A stretch of 20,783 bases of DNA from positions 1-20,783 of the forward strand of contig MU001692.1 of NCBI GenBank assembly GCA_010093515.1, read 5' to 3'. This stretch comes from Lineolata rhizophorae. Taxonomy: Eukaryota; Ascomycota; Dothideomycetes; Lineolatales; Lineolataceae. The translations under genes and the position numbers were made by a program. Positions 1-8,898 of this stretch are shown here, piece after piece; the stretch's first letter is position 1, and each line of letters starts with the position of its first letter. The notes beneath the pieces are model-generated. The model was not told where the DNA came from, did no database searches, and saw nothing but the letters and a program-made list of their open reading frames with translations.

Positions 1-68
1 CGAGCCTCCTCCACACGTGCCTCCACTGGTGCGTCGCCAATTAAGAAGCGCACGACGCTGGAATTGCC
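1..68 (-). CDS. possible 3' part of an exon running off the left edge (ankyrin-like?)
   Basis: On the minus strand an open frame reads GNSSVVRFLIGDAPVEARVE and continues to the window edge. It follows a plausible splice acceptor (CCGCAG, complement of 69-74). The pattern VVRFLI..-APVEA resembles the second helix and loop of an ankyrin repeat, where a typical fungal repeat reads GH..VVR.LL..GA.V.A. This is only about 22 codons, so the call is a guess. The frame stays open upstream to about position 200 but has no clear start there. It could equally be chance. Confidence 0.2.
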
Positions 69-306
69 CTGCGGACACGAGGCCTTATAAATACTCCCTG
101 GCTCGCCTCTAAACCCCGACGTGCCACAATTTGACGGTAACGTATCACTCTCGTTTATTTCCTTAGTTGAGCATGGCGTTAGGCAATGGATGAGCAGTTC
201 TCATAGTTGGCTTCTGAACTGGAGCTGGTGCGGAAGTGGCAAGATGTATTTAGCTAGCACCTAGTAACGGCCCATACCCTCGATGGTGCATGGCCATAAT
301 AGAATT

Positions 307-329
307 TACATACATACATACATACATAC
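307..329. repeat. (TACA)n microsatellite
   Basis: Five to six perfect copies of the tetranucleotide TACA lie in the non-coding DNA downstream of the minus-strand membrane-protein gene. Nothing else is recognisable in 100-456. Confidence 0.9.
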
Positions 330-456
330 CAGAGCAAATGATTAATCTATCCAAGTTATCCCGTCACCAAAGGGAGTGCCTACTTTGGAAGATATTTCTG
401 CAACTAGAGTTCCTCGAGAGGCAGTCATTAAGTTAGGAACTGAAACATGAACCCAA

Positions 457-1581
457 CTATGTTTGGTTTCCGCTAGTATTCCGGTTAAATGTCTCAGCAG
501 CCTTGTCTTGTTGACGTCTTATAGCGTCTTGCAGAGCAGTTTGATAGTCCCATAAGTTATCGTCAATATGGCTTTCTGCCACTGCTAACCAATCTTTCCA
601 ATAATCCATCTGCGGAATGAAGTCTCCTTGGAGGGCCCAGCTTGTCGTTCTTGATGCTTGAATAGCCAGCCAAAGTACGTGAAGATACGACTCGCCCTGG
701 GTTTCTTGGATAGCTGCTTTGATGCGCCAGTGCCAAAATACCCGGGGCATTCTGAGAGAAATAACAGCCGCAAACCAGTATGCGATGTTGAGCAATGCAT
801 ATGCGACAACCAAAGCTGCTTGCATCGTCCATGTGCTGTTGCTGAGCATGATGATACCTCCTATCATCGTGAGCCCACCTCCAATGCCTCCGATGCTCAG
901 ACCAAGCCAAGATTTGAACACGTAATGCAATCTTCGAGGAGGAAAGTAAACCGCTCGCGCTACTGCCTCGTTGCAGTGTACCACCGTAATGCATTCGCTC
1001 GGTGTCCGGAATATAACATCACCCTTAGGCACGTGTAACGATTGCCCCCGGGGAACAGGTAAAAACAATTTCCAGTAAGAGCCCACGCAGAGAAGAGGAC
1101 TCGCCATCGACATCAAAATGATTCCTACAACTGCCGCGCCGTCTTGGATGACTGCAGCCCACACCACGAGGCCGATCGAAAGGAGGAAGCTACTAACGGC
1201 AATAACGTTCAGAGGGCTAAGGTTGCGCAGGTGAAAACATGGCGTCTCGTAAGATTCGTCCGGATTTTCTTCGAGGTCGATCACCCTGCAGACGTAATCG
1301 CCATCCCCAGGCCCATGAAGGATGTTTGCAAAGTACCCCAGCCCGTCTATGACATTCCCACTGAAGATGCTGCGAACGATGATGTCCTCTTCGGCCTGCA
1401 ATGTCCGCGCTCGGCGTTCAACAAGCAAGCCTTGAGGCGCGGGCAGGAGGTGAGGAAGCAGGCATGTTCTGGATAGGCAGATCAGGAGCGCATTGATTTT
1501 GATATTGCCCTCTCCAAGCACGGCAAGGATGCCGACAGCCTGGAGATCCCATCCCACCCGGTTTGATGGAAAATTGAGCAT
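457..1581 (-). CDS. four-pass membrane protein of unknown function
   Basis: This is an uninterrupted 374-codon frame. Residues 1-120 are soluble and include the stretch LICLSRTC (33-40), a charged acidic loop near 101-112 and GNVIDGLGYFANILHG (75-90). Four hydrophobic segments follow at about 125-145, 148-170, 227-246 (glycine-rich) and 252-275, then a 100-residue polar C-terminal tail rich in Trp and Gln. The arrangement of two helical hairpins with both ends on the same side is inferred. I recall similar uncharacterised proteins from filamentous ascomycetes but know no function. The start is uncertain. The frame stays open for about 11 codons upstream of the first ATG (PRLAAFFIQ just before it) up to a TAG, and that TAG lies within TATAG, a usable splice acceptor. 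One or more 5' exons may therefore be missing; a possible upstream ATG sits near 1752. No enzyme motif is visible. Confidence 0.62.
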   Translation of the reverse strand: MLNFPSNRVGWDLQAVGILAVLGEGNIKINALLICLSRTCLLPHLLPAPQGLLVERRARTLQAEEDIIVRSIFSGNVIDGLGYFANILHGPGDGDYVCRVIDLEENPDESYETPCFHLRNLSPLNVIAVSSFLLSIGLVVWAAVIQDGAAVVGIILMSMASPLLCVGSYWKLFLPVPRGQSLHVPKGDVIFRTPSECITVVHCNEAVARAVYFPPRRLHYVFKSWLGLSIGGIGGGLTMIGGIIMLSNSTWTMQAALVVAYALLNIAYWFAAVISLRMPRVFWHWRIKAAIQETQGESYLHVLWLAIQASRTTSWALQGDFIPQMDYWKDWLAVAESHIDDNLWDYQTALQDAIRRQQDKAAETFNRNTSGNQT

Positions 1582-2318
1582 CTGAATGAAAAATGCTGCT
1601 AGCCGAGGGAGCTATAGCAGCGCTTGAGTACAGTGAAGCAGTCTGATGGTAGCGAAGGGTGAAGAACCTTAGGTTTCGCGCAATCCAGAAAATACTAAAC
1701 ACGTGGTTTCGCTTCAGCCCCACGAACCTCGGTCTAGCTCCTCGTTGTCCATCCAAAAATGCTCGCCGGCTAAAATTACGTTTTATTGACCGGTCGGCTC
1801 AAGTATCTACAGCCGATGCGCAGCGTAGAAATATTTACTCTCTTTCTTCAACTGACTTCTACCTCTTTGCTTCCTCGTAATCGGGCTAAAGTCTTTCTTG
1901 AAACTAGCAGGAGAGCACAACGAAGTGGACCAAACCGCACCATTCGGACGTGAGTGATGCGGGTTTACTTGCTGATTAAAATTATGGAAGTCGGTTCTTT
2001 GCAATTTGCAAAAATGAAAAGCAAAGCAAACAATGTTCTGTGACTAAACAGCGACCTGAGAGAGAGGCACGGACGTGCGCGGTGCATACATTAAACCGCG
2101 TATTGACTTCTCAAACTCCGAACAATTAAGCAGTACCTTGAAAAGATGCTGAGACAACGTAATGCCAAATTTGAATTCCCAACACCTAGCCTTCGGCTTT
2201 CATTCTTGCGCCGGGGCCGAATTCCACGGTTTGTCGTGAAGTTGGCTGCCTGTCTCCGTAAGAGACAGAATTAGAACGGCATCCAAAGGCAAGTGAAGTT
2301 AGCGCACTGACCTTTTGC
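1582..2318. other. intergenic stretch between two minus-strand genes
   Basis: This holds the upstream region, and perhaps 5' exons, of the membrane-protein gene, and the 3' side of the small coiled-coil gene. On the minus strand a candidate first exon with MDNEELDRG starts near 1752. No RNA gene or mobile element was recognised. Confidence 0.5.
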
Positions 2319-2897
2319 TTACTCCTGTTTATCTTTCACTTTTCCAACCCCAAGAGCAACTGCCAGCTGGCGGATGCTGTACACCCACCACATATACGTC
2401 ACCCTACTATGCTCATGATGCCGGTTCGCAAACGATGCTGAACTCTTCCACAAGTAGTCCATACGGTCAACAAAAGGCAAAGCTTTGGTGCCGGCAAAGT
2501 CCCACGATTCGGAGAACGTGACACCTTCCCATTTGCCAGACATGTCCAATTCGAAATTCAGCCCAAGACCATACCTCTTGCTGAAACACTCAACCATGGG
2601 CCGCCAGGACTCGTACTCGCTATGTCTCGTGTTGGTGAGGTGGGCCATCAACTCAACAATGTCCTCTTTCATTTTTGCCAACTCTTCCGGAGACTTCGAC
2701 GCAACAGTGTCGTAGCTAATTAGTCCAAACGAGCCCGGCCCAAGTGCTGTAGTGGGCAAAGAGTTGGTCTTGGCTTTGAATCCATCCTGGATTGCAGATT
2801 TCGCCTCCAATTTAGATACCTTCACAAGCAGACCATCGATCTGTGCCTGGAGCTTCTCGATGTCGGAGCTAGTGGCAATGTTGATCGCGTCGTCCAT
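2319..2897 (-). CDS. small hypothetical protein with N-terminal coiled coil
   Basis: This 192-codon frame starts MDDAINIATSSDIEKLQAQ. Residues 10-40 form a heptad-like helix (IEKLQAQIDGLLVKVSKLEA) that suggests oligomerisation. A linker follows, then a second charged helix around 68-90. The C-terminal half is rich in aromatic residues (Trp at about 98, 123, 131, 149 and 170), which looks like a folded globular domain. I do not recognise a family. The last codons overlap a candidate intron. A GTAAGC donor (complement of 2317-2322) is followed by GCTAAC and then GACAG, a 73-nt intron (2250-2322). If spliced, the stop is skipped and about 22 residues are added, ending at a TAG at 2186-2188. No signal peptide or membrane segment is visible. 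Codon use looks like a real gene, but no homology supports it. Confidence 0.45.
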   Translation of the reverse strand: MDDAINIATSSDIEKLQAQIDGLLVKVSKLEAKSAIQDGFKAKTNSLPTTALGPGSFGLISYDTVASKSPEELAKMKEDIVELMAHLTNTRHSEYESWRPMVECFSKRYGLGLNFELDMSGKWEGVTFSESWDFAGTKALPFVDRMDYLWKSSASFANRHHEHSRVTYMWWVYSIRQLAVALGVGKVKDKQE

Positions 2898-4171
2898 TGC
2901 TGCTAAGTGTTGCGGAGAGATAAATTGGAACGAAGAACAGTGATGCCTGGAGTGCGATGCCCGAAATGTTTGGTGGTTTGTAGAAGTCCAACAGGCACTT
3001 GAAAATTCAAAGTCTACAGGGTATTTCAGGTGGTTAGGAACTGCGTGTAAATGAAATTCATTGGGGAATTTAGCGAAGTGGGAAATAAGGCATGCGCCTT
3101 ATCTTTCAGATTATCCATCTCCTGATGTATGGGCCTCCAAACTTCTGTTTCCAAGCCCTTGTGTAAAGATTCAATATTCAAACTAAAAACGTTTGAGTGC
3201 GTTCCGACTGGTGTAAACCAAAGATACTTACAATTTGATCGCTTTTATGTTCGATGACTTCTCATGAGAAATGGCGCAGGTGAAGTGGGTTTGGAAGTGG
3301 TTGAGGGTAGGATCTCAACAATTGTGAACCAAGCCATTTTATTTGGCGGCGTGTCGGGTAAAACTGCCTTTCCCAGACCGCTTCGCCAAGCCACGGCTGA
3401 TAAGGCAGCACTTACTGGTGGTGTACTCCCCCCACTCTGTCTTAGAAGAGTAACACAACTTAGCTTACGTTTGAATTCGCAGATAAGTGGTCTCTGATTA
3501 GGCTTAGGCCTTGTTTAAGTCTCGTCTAAAACTGTTGTAGCACACCCTCCAGTGACAAGGAAGGGAAAGCACAGAGGATTCCACCTAGCACTCCGTAACC
3601 AATCAAGGCCAGAAGATCCTGGGAATAAGAGATAGATCGGCTCTTTTCCATTGGCGTTGATGGCATCAAGCATCTCTAGGCTCAGGCAAGGTTCGCCTGT
3701 TAGAACTAGCATGCCCTCGCTTGCAGCTAGCCAACTTAGCCAAGAGACTGGCACAGTATCACACCTTAGGTGCGATGCTGCTGGCTAGGAACTATATACA
3801 TACTAACAGTTATAGTTATTAATTACTATTCTTCTTAAGCATATCCTTCCTAGAGAACGGAGCGGCTCCAGTCGTCTCACACTTATGCACTGAAGATCCC
3901 CACCCATACTCGTATCTTCAACCAACTCGGCCACAGGATCACATGACCCAACTGCCCTCAACAAGGACGGGTAACACTCGCTCTATAGAACTAGATAGAG
4001 TGGATTCCATAATATCTAGAGTTTCGCTCCAAATACTTGACAGACTGACTACATGCAACAACAGGTATGCCTATCGTTCACATTTTGCGGACTCTCAGGC
4101 AGCACGGTAAGTTAGCTCATACGTAAGGCACTCACAAGACTGTCGAGAAGGACCTGAAGGCATTGCTCGAA
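2898..4171. other. intergenic, no gene supported
   Basis: No frame here has both an ATG and protein-like composition. The longest minus-strand frame (3515-3754) begins only at a GTG codon. The 3780-3850 part is AT-rich and may be old repeat DNA. No tRNA-like B box was found. Confidence 0.5.
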
Positions 4172-5486
4172 CTACTGAGTCGTATTTTTCCTTGGCCGAC
4201 GTCTGGGCTGAGCCGGAGACTTCGACATACGGGGTGGCGCTGAGTAGTTGGCGGTCATGGCGGCGATCCTAGCACTGCGACGGAGGAGTTGAGCAGGTGG
4301 CTGCTGGCGTGGGCGTCGACGCCGCCGTGGTGACTGCTCGATAGCCTCCTCTGGTGCTGCCGGCAGTGAGTTCGAAGGGTGCCGGCCGAAGAGCCCGGTT
4401 CCAGGGTTGGCAGGCGGAATGTAGACGCGCTGGGGCGTAGGGGGTGACCGCGGGCAGACCGCCTCGAGCGCGTCGACCTCGGAGGGGTGAGGTCGAACGT
4501 GGCCAGGTCGTCGAGACCGGAAAGGTCTTCGGGTTCGGGGCTGGGGCTTTCGTGCCACCACTTCCACCCGATCAGGATATCCTCCCCGTGCGGGTCTCGC
4601 CAATCTGCTTTCCAGAGCTCCCTGACATTCGCAAGCGTGGAGCCCTTGTAGAGCCGATGTGCTTTCACGGGCATACGCGAGTATCTCTCTCCATCCTCGC
4701 TAGTTTCGACCATGAACATGAACCAGGGGCGGGAGGTGACGAACGACTCCGCCTGGCAAGCTGAAGCATCCTCTCTAAGGTGAAAGCGCGGGAGCACGGG
4801 ACCATGCTCACTCCGGCGTAGGCCCTGGCGCAGCCGAAGCGTGCGCGTGATGGGATGCTGTGAGTTCAACCTTGGTGCCGGTGCGCCATTCGGCAGCGGC
4901 GTCGCCATGCTGCCACCGCCACTTCCATTTATGCGTGTCGTCATTGGGCTGCGGGTTCTCCTTACCGGGGATACCCTATTCGGGATTCCAGACGCCGAGC
5001 TTCTGTCAGCGCCCCTTGATGTTGACGCGCTCGCGACCCTCGCGCCCCTTTTTCGCCGGCCCTAGCTGGACAAAACAATCCCTCGTATCGTCGCTGGCTT
5101 GGACGTCAGTCCACCTTCTGACGCGGGCCCTCTCGAGCTCCACCTCCTCGTCATAGCGCGTTCCGGGGTTGTACATAGGCACGCGGCTGGTTCTGCACGT
5201 CCCATGTCGCTTTGTCGAGTTTATGGTCGTCGAGTGGCTCGTCGAGGAGACGATTCAGCTCATTCGACATGGTGTTGTCGGCAGGACCTAGTGCCGGGTG
5301 AGATATGTTCATGTCCTCGTCGTCGTCCTCGGTCGACGACGCGTATGGTGGAGGCTCGTCCCAATCGAATCGCTTGAGGGCGCTGTCGCGCAGAGAGGAG
5401 CTCCGGGTAAGACGCTCCAGAGCTGGTAGGACCTCATTCCGCAGCGCATTAGCAATGTGCATGTCGTCAAATAGAGGAGGAGGCAT
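4172..5486 (-). pseudogene. broken Arg/Pro-rich protein of a recurrent fungal family
   Basis: A single protein can be followed through several frames of the minus strand. It starts with MPPPLFDDMHIANALR (ATG at 5484-5486). Near 5165 the frame shifts to NPGTRYDEEVELERARVRRW and then KKGREGRERVNIKGR. It meets TGA at 5006-5008 and TAG at 4976-4978 where Trp would fit (context GR*QKLGVWNPE*GIPGKENP). Near 4860 it shifts again to HPITRTLRLRQ, SRPWFMFMVE and GWKWWHESPSPEPEDL. A one-base loss in a C run at 4483-4487 then moves it to SEVDALEA, YIPPANPGTGLFGR and the basic tail RRSARIAAMTANY. At least three frameshifts and two TGG-to-stop (G-to-A) changes make it non-functional. The basic RRSARIAAM tail could be a nuclear or DNA-contacting segment. 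I recall multicopy hypothetical proteins like this in Pezizomycotina but cannot name a function. Confidence 0.65.
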
Positions 5487-5945
5487 GGCCTTGTGTAGGG
5501 GAGTTGGTGTCGTGTGCTATTATTTGGGGAATTGTGATGGTTTGGCGAGGAGAAATTTGGGAGGAGCCGAATGCCCAAATTGATTGGCGGAGGCGGCCAG
5601 CAGACTAGAACCCTCGAGCTAACTACGTACGCGCCCATACGGTCAATGATGGCTGCATTGCGAAGCGCTACATAGGCACGCGCCTGTAGCTCAAGGCATG
5701 CCTCTGCGGGGTGTGCGAGGACGCACCGAAGTTATGACCAGGGCTCTCCTAAAAACGTACAGTGCGAAGGTCACCGTGTCTTATGCTTGGCGCTAAACAG
5801 CAATACGTAGTAGAACACGCACGATTCACATTAACCACCAGCCTTCGGGGGCCGCCTCTATTACTTCCATTGTGGTTCGAGTCATTGGCTATGCGTCCTT
5901 GTTTATGAACTGGACCGAGCATACACAATTCATTGGCTGCGCGGG
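5487..5945. other. intergenic between two divergently oriented broken genes
   Basis: No coding frame is supported. The 14-mer TACATAGGCACGCG occurs here (5669-5682) and again inside the neighbouring broken gene (5172-5185). At 5667-5690 it forms an imperfect hairpin with a GCTACA/TGTAGC stem. Confidence 0.4.
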
Positions 5946-6633
5946 GTGTGCTGGCACGCTGGCAAAGGGCTGCCTTGGACGTTTCCAGCTCGCATCATGT
6001 TGCACGGCATCCCCGTTGCCTTCTGCAACGACATGTGCCACTGCGACGTCAAGCCCGAGAACATCCTTTGCTGGGACAGCACAGACGGCTATGCCTTCCA
6101 ACTGGCCGACTTTGGCCTCGCCAACCACCGCCTCCTGGCCGTGACTAAGTGCGGCACCGTCACCGACATCTACCCTAAGCTCAGCTTCCTACCCGCCCAG
6201 GCCAAGACCTACGCCGAGTTCCTACGCGCTATCCGCGCCGCCGTCTTGCTGGTGCCCAAACTCGCCTATGTACATGGTGCGGGAGACCCCCGACTACCGC
6301 GCTTCGACCGCCTAGCTGCTCGTGGCCTATTTCGACGGCCGCGGCCTTAGCAAACCTAGCCTTAGCAAACTGAGGGTCCCGGTGCCGCCTATCGCTGCTG
6401 CGCCGGCGGCGCCTGTCGCCTCGGCGTCGGTGCCGGCTCCCCAGGCGCCTTTGTCAGCGCCTGCCAAGGCGCCGGTGGCATGCCCGCTGGTCAAGTGCCC
6501 CCGCGAACGTGGATGCGGCAGGACGCCGGGAGAGTGCCGTCGCCGCCCTACCAAGGAGCAGCCCGAGAACCGAGAGGAGAGGCATCAGCCCGGCACGGGC
6601 CTTTTTCGCATCCCCGGTAGTTTTCCGGCCTGA
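5946..6633 (+). pseudogene. C-terminal half of a serine/threonine protein kinase, degenerate
   Basis: In the first frame the catalytic-loop motif HCDVKPENIL (about 6040-6069) has Cys in place of the usual Arg of HRD. The metal-binding motif ADFGLAN (about 6108-6128) follows, then CGTVTDIY, corresponding to the start of the P+1 region. The APE motif and most of the C-lobe are missing. TYAEFLRAIRAA then resumes. Near 6266-6273 the frame shifts to MVRETPDYRASTA, a TAG interrupts it (probably CAG to TAG), and LLVAYFDGRGLS follows. A Pro/Ala-rich tail ends in RIPGSFPA. The tail pattern and the RAS.A.LLV..FDG.GLS box match a kinase family I recall from filamentous ascomycetes, so the identity is firmer than the motifs alone would give. 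The N-lobe (glycine loop, VAIK) is not found upstream. It is unlikely to be active because of the truncation, deletion, shift and stop. Confidence 0.7.
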
Positions 6634-6739
6634 GGTTCGGGGTGGATGGTAAGAGGCATGGGGTTTGGAAAACCTAGATTATGACCAACAAGTATGATAA
6701 TAAGTTCGCGAGAACTGCAGCCGAAAAACGAGATCATGG

Positions 6740-8041
6740 CTAGCCATTATGATTATAAGTCTGTGAGAGCAAAGGAGCTCTTCGAGAGAACGTCATCGCC
6801 GACGAAACTACGAGTTGCACTTTCCGTATAACAATTTTATCCTAAACGAAATTGGAGGTCGAGAAGAAGGATGTCAAGAAGCCTATGCTGTCGCCAAGAT
6901 TCTTCGCTACGACAGTCTGGCCCGCACGTGGTGGGAAAGGGACGACACTTTCTACTACGTAGGTCCTTAAGGCCAACCTCGTCGTCAGCTCCAAGACTCC
7001 TATTATTTATGCGTCGGCAAGGAATGTGAAAGCCGCGCTCCACTACCAGTCTTGTTTCGGAAGCGCTGGAGGAGTCCTCGCACGACACCAAGCTAGCCGG
7101 CCCATACTACAGCGTCACGATCGACTCGCACGGCCTCCTCCTAAATCTCGGAGGCTACAACGATAGTCTATCGGTCTTGTTGAAGCAGCTGCTAGTGACT
7201 ATGCGCGACATCGGCATCAAGGACGACCAGTTCAACATCATCAAAGAGCGGCTCAAGCGCGTGTATAACAACTGAGAGCTGCAGCCGGCTTATATTCAAG
7301 TATCCGACTATACGACCTGGCTCAACTCGGAGCGCGACTATGTTGTCGAGGAGATGGCTGCGGAGCTGCCCAACATCACGGCCGAAGCCGTACGGCCGTT
7401 CCGGAAACAGCTCCTTTCGCAGTACACGTCGAGATCCTTTCGCAAGTGCACGTCGAGGTCTACGTACACGGCAACGTCAACAAACAGGATGCACTAAAGC
7501 TGGCGAAGATGGTTAAATCGACTTTGAAGCTTCGGGTGCGGCCTCGACCCCAATGTTCCATTATTCGACCGCTAATGCTTCCGCCTAGTTCGAACTACGT
7601 CTACAAGAAGATGCTCAAGGACTGTGCCAGCGTCAGCCACTACATCGAGACCTGGCTATCTGTTGACGATAGGGGGGACCGCGTAGCCAGGGCCAAGACT
7701 CTGCTGTTAGATCAAATCACTCATAAGCCTGCTTTTGATCAACTGCGGACTAACGGCTCGGCTACGTAACCTTCAGCGGTGTTTACAGCTTCTCGACGAC
7801 GTACGATTTCCAGTTCCTTATCCAAAACGAGAAGATGCCGGAATAGCCGGACGAGAGGACGAATGCCTTCCTCGCGCCGCTCACCGAAATTTTCGAGCCC
7901 ATGAGCGAGGCAGACTTTGAAAGCCATAAGCGGAGTCTTATCGTTCGTCGGAAGGAGAAACTCAAGAACTTCGACGAGAAGGTTAGCCGACACTGGCGCC
8001 AGATTTCCAGCGGATATTACGACTTTGAGTTGGGTAAGAAG
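6740..8041 (+). pseudogene. broken C-terminal half of an M16 metalloprotease (insulinase/Ste23-like)
   Basis: Segments of insulin-degrading-enzyme type proteins appear in order but in changing frames: ELHFPYNNFI (about 6812), EVEKKDVKKP, DSLARTWWERDDTF, NLVVSSKTPIIYASARNV, LNLGGYNDSLSVLL, MRDIGIKDDQFNIIKERL, WLNSERDYVVEEMAAELP, HVEVYVHGNVNKQDALKLA (about 7446), PPSSNYVYKKMLKD, ETWLSVDDRGD, LLLDQITHKPAFDQLRTN, and MSEADFESHKRSLIVRR (7901 on). Stops lie at 6968-6970 (TAA), 7273-7275 (TGA where Trp is expected) and 7844-7846 (TAG). There are at least five frameshifts. The full-length family is about 1000 residues. Only the non-catalytic C-terminal half is here, and the HxxEH zinc site is absent. 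Intact homologues degrade small peptides and, in yeast, help mature a-factor. Similarity stops abruptly at about 8041, where unrelated sequence begins. Confidence 0.78.
7414..7460 (+). repeat. 23/24-bp tandem duplication inside the M16 relic
   Basis: Unit 1 (7414-7436) and unit 2 (7437-7460) both run CTTTCGCA..GT.CACGTCGAG.TC. They differ by one inserted A and two A/G transitions. The duplication shifts the frame just before HVEVYVHG, so it is one of the inactivating events. Confidence 0.8.
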
Positions 8042-8206
8042 ATTGCGAACTTGTGCAAGAAACTGCCGGAATTGGCAGACTACAGGTCGACCCCAACATA
8101 TCGACGATGCCCAGTGGCACAGCCTTATAAGCCGATTCACGCTTCCACAGGGGAGCACAAACACTATTGCTGCCTGTCAGAGTTACAACACGCGTTGATC
8201 AACTAG
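8042..8206 (+). pseudogene. fragment of fungal-type (FunK1-like) kinase N-terminal region, plus strand
   Basis: Immediately after the M16 similarity ends, the same frame reads ANLCKKLPELADYRSTPTYR and RRCPVAQPYKPI. After a one-base shift it reads QGSTNTIAA. This order (Arg-rich run, then AQP-KP, then QGST) matches, from memory, a segment of the N-terminal domain of the large fungal FunK1-type kinase family. The fragment is in the same orientation as the M16 relic and opposite to the other FunK1-like piece at 8225-8843. It is too short and shifted to be functional. An alternative is unrelated sequence resembling the motif by chance. Confidence 0.45.
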
Positions 8207-8224
8207 CCTGCCTGTTCTCTCAGT

Positions 8225-8843
8225 CTACCGCTTGGCCGTAAACTCGCTCGCCATCCTGTGACACTTGTTCATAGCTTTGTTGAGCTGCGAGAAAAAGTTG
8301 GGCTGCTGGTTATTATACTGGACGGGAGGATGCAAGTGCGCAACCAAGCTCAAGACCTTATCTTGATCTTCATTTCTCGGCCATTTGCTCCCCCTTCGTT
8401 GAAGAGAGAATTGCTGCCTTTCATTCACTTCTTGAAGACGACCTCGGATGAAGTCTCCAAACCTTGCCGCCCGTCCCAAATGCGCTTTGCGGAAGCAACG
8501 AACTCCAACTAAAGGATTCTGTCCACATTTATCGGTATTCGGAGAAGTTCGCGAAGCTACCCGTGTTGTGCAGCGATAGGGTTTTTTAGAGAGAGGATGC
8601 TACCGGTCAGGGAGGCGGGGTGGACTCGGTGACGGCGCGGTTGACTTTGTACCAGATATGGGCATGCTCCATGTCGATGGTGATGGCAGACCTCAGGAGA
8701 GGTTTGATGTGGTCGAAGTCGAACTCGTCGGAAGTAACAACTATATTGAGCCTTGATAGTGCATTAAATAGAGTTCTTCCACTATTGGAATGGAGCAAGC
8801 GAGCAGCCGGACGATGCCCTCGAGGTGGGAAAAGTGGAAACAA
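8225..8843 (-). pseudogene. relic of fungal-type (FunK1-like) kinase N-terminal region, minus strand
   Basis: Reading the minus strand from 8843, the frame gives FDFDHIKPLLRSA (about 8720), then AVTESTPPP near 8620. A shift follows to HNTGSFANFSEYR (about 8540-8580) ended by TAA, then VVFKK, TGA, MKGSNSLFNEGG, and after another shift KWPRNEDQDKVLSLVAHL (about 8350-8400). The order HI.PLL, VTESTPPP, NTGSFANSSEYR, VF.KC, NPL..EGGGW.GWP, VL.W matches what I recall of the N-terminal domain preceding the FunK1 kinase domain in Pezizomycotina. After VAHL (about 8350) similarity stops. The kinase domain itself is not in the window. Several shifts and stops make it a dead fragment. The MITE lies just upstream of its 5' side. 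Confidence 0.65.
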
Positions 8844-8898
8844 TCAAATGAAGTCGCATTTCATGGCATTTGTGCTTGCGGATTACGCCCAGCCACCC

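Noticed and set aside
3515-3754. 79-codon minus-strand frame
   Set aside because: It opens at GTG and has no clear ATG near the start. It could be an old fragment, but nothing supports a gene.
5172-5682. 14-mer TACATAGGCACGCG present twice (5172-5185, 5669-5682)
   Set aside because: The flanks do not match, so there is no evidence for a longer repeat or an attachment site.
5872-5890. GGTTCGAGTCA resembling a tRNA B box
   Set aside because: The flanking bases cannot form a five-pair T stem and no acceptor or anticodon arm lies upstream.
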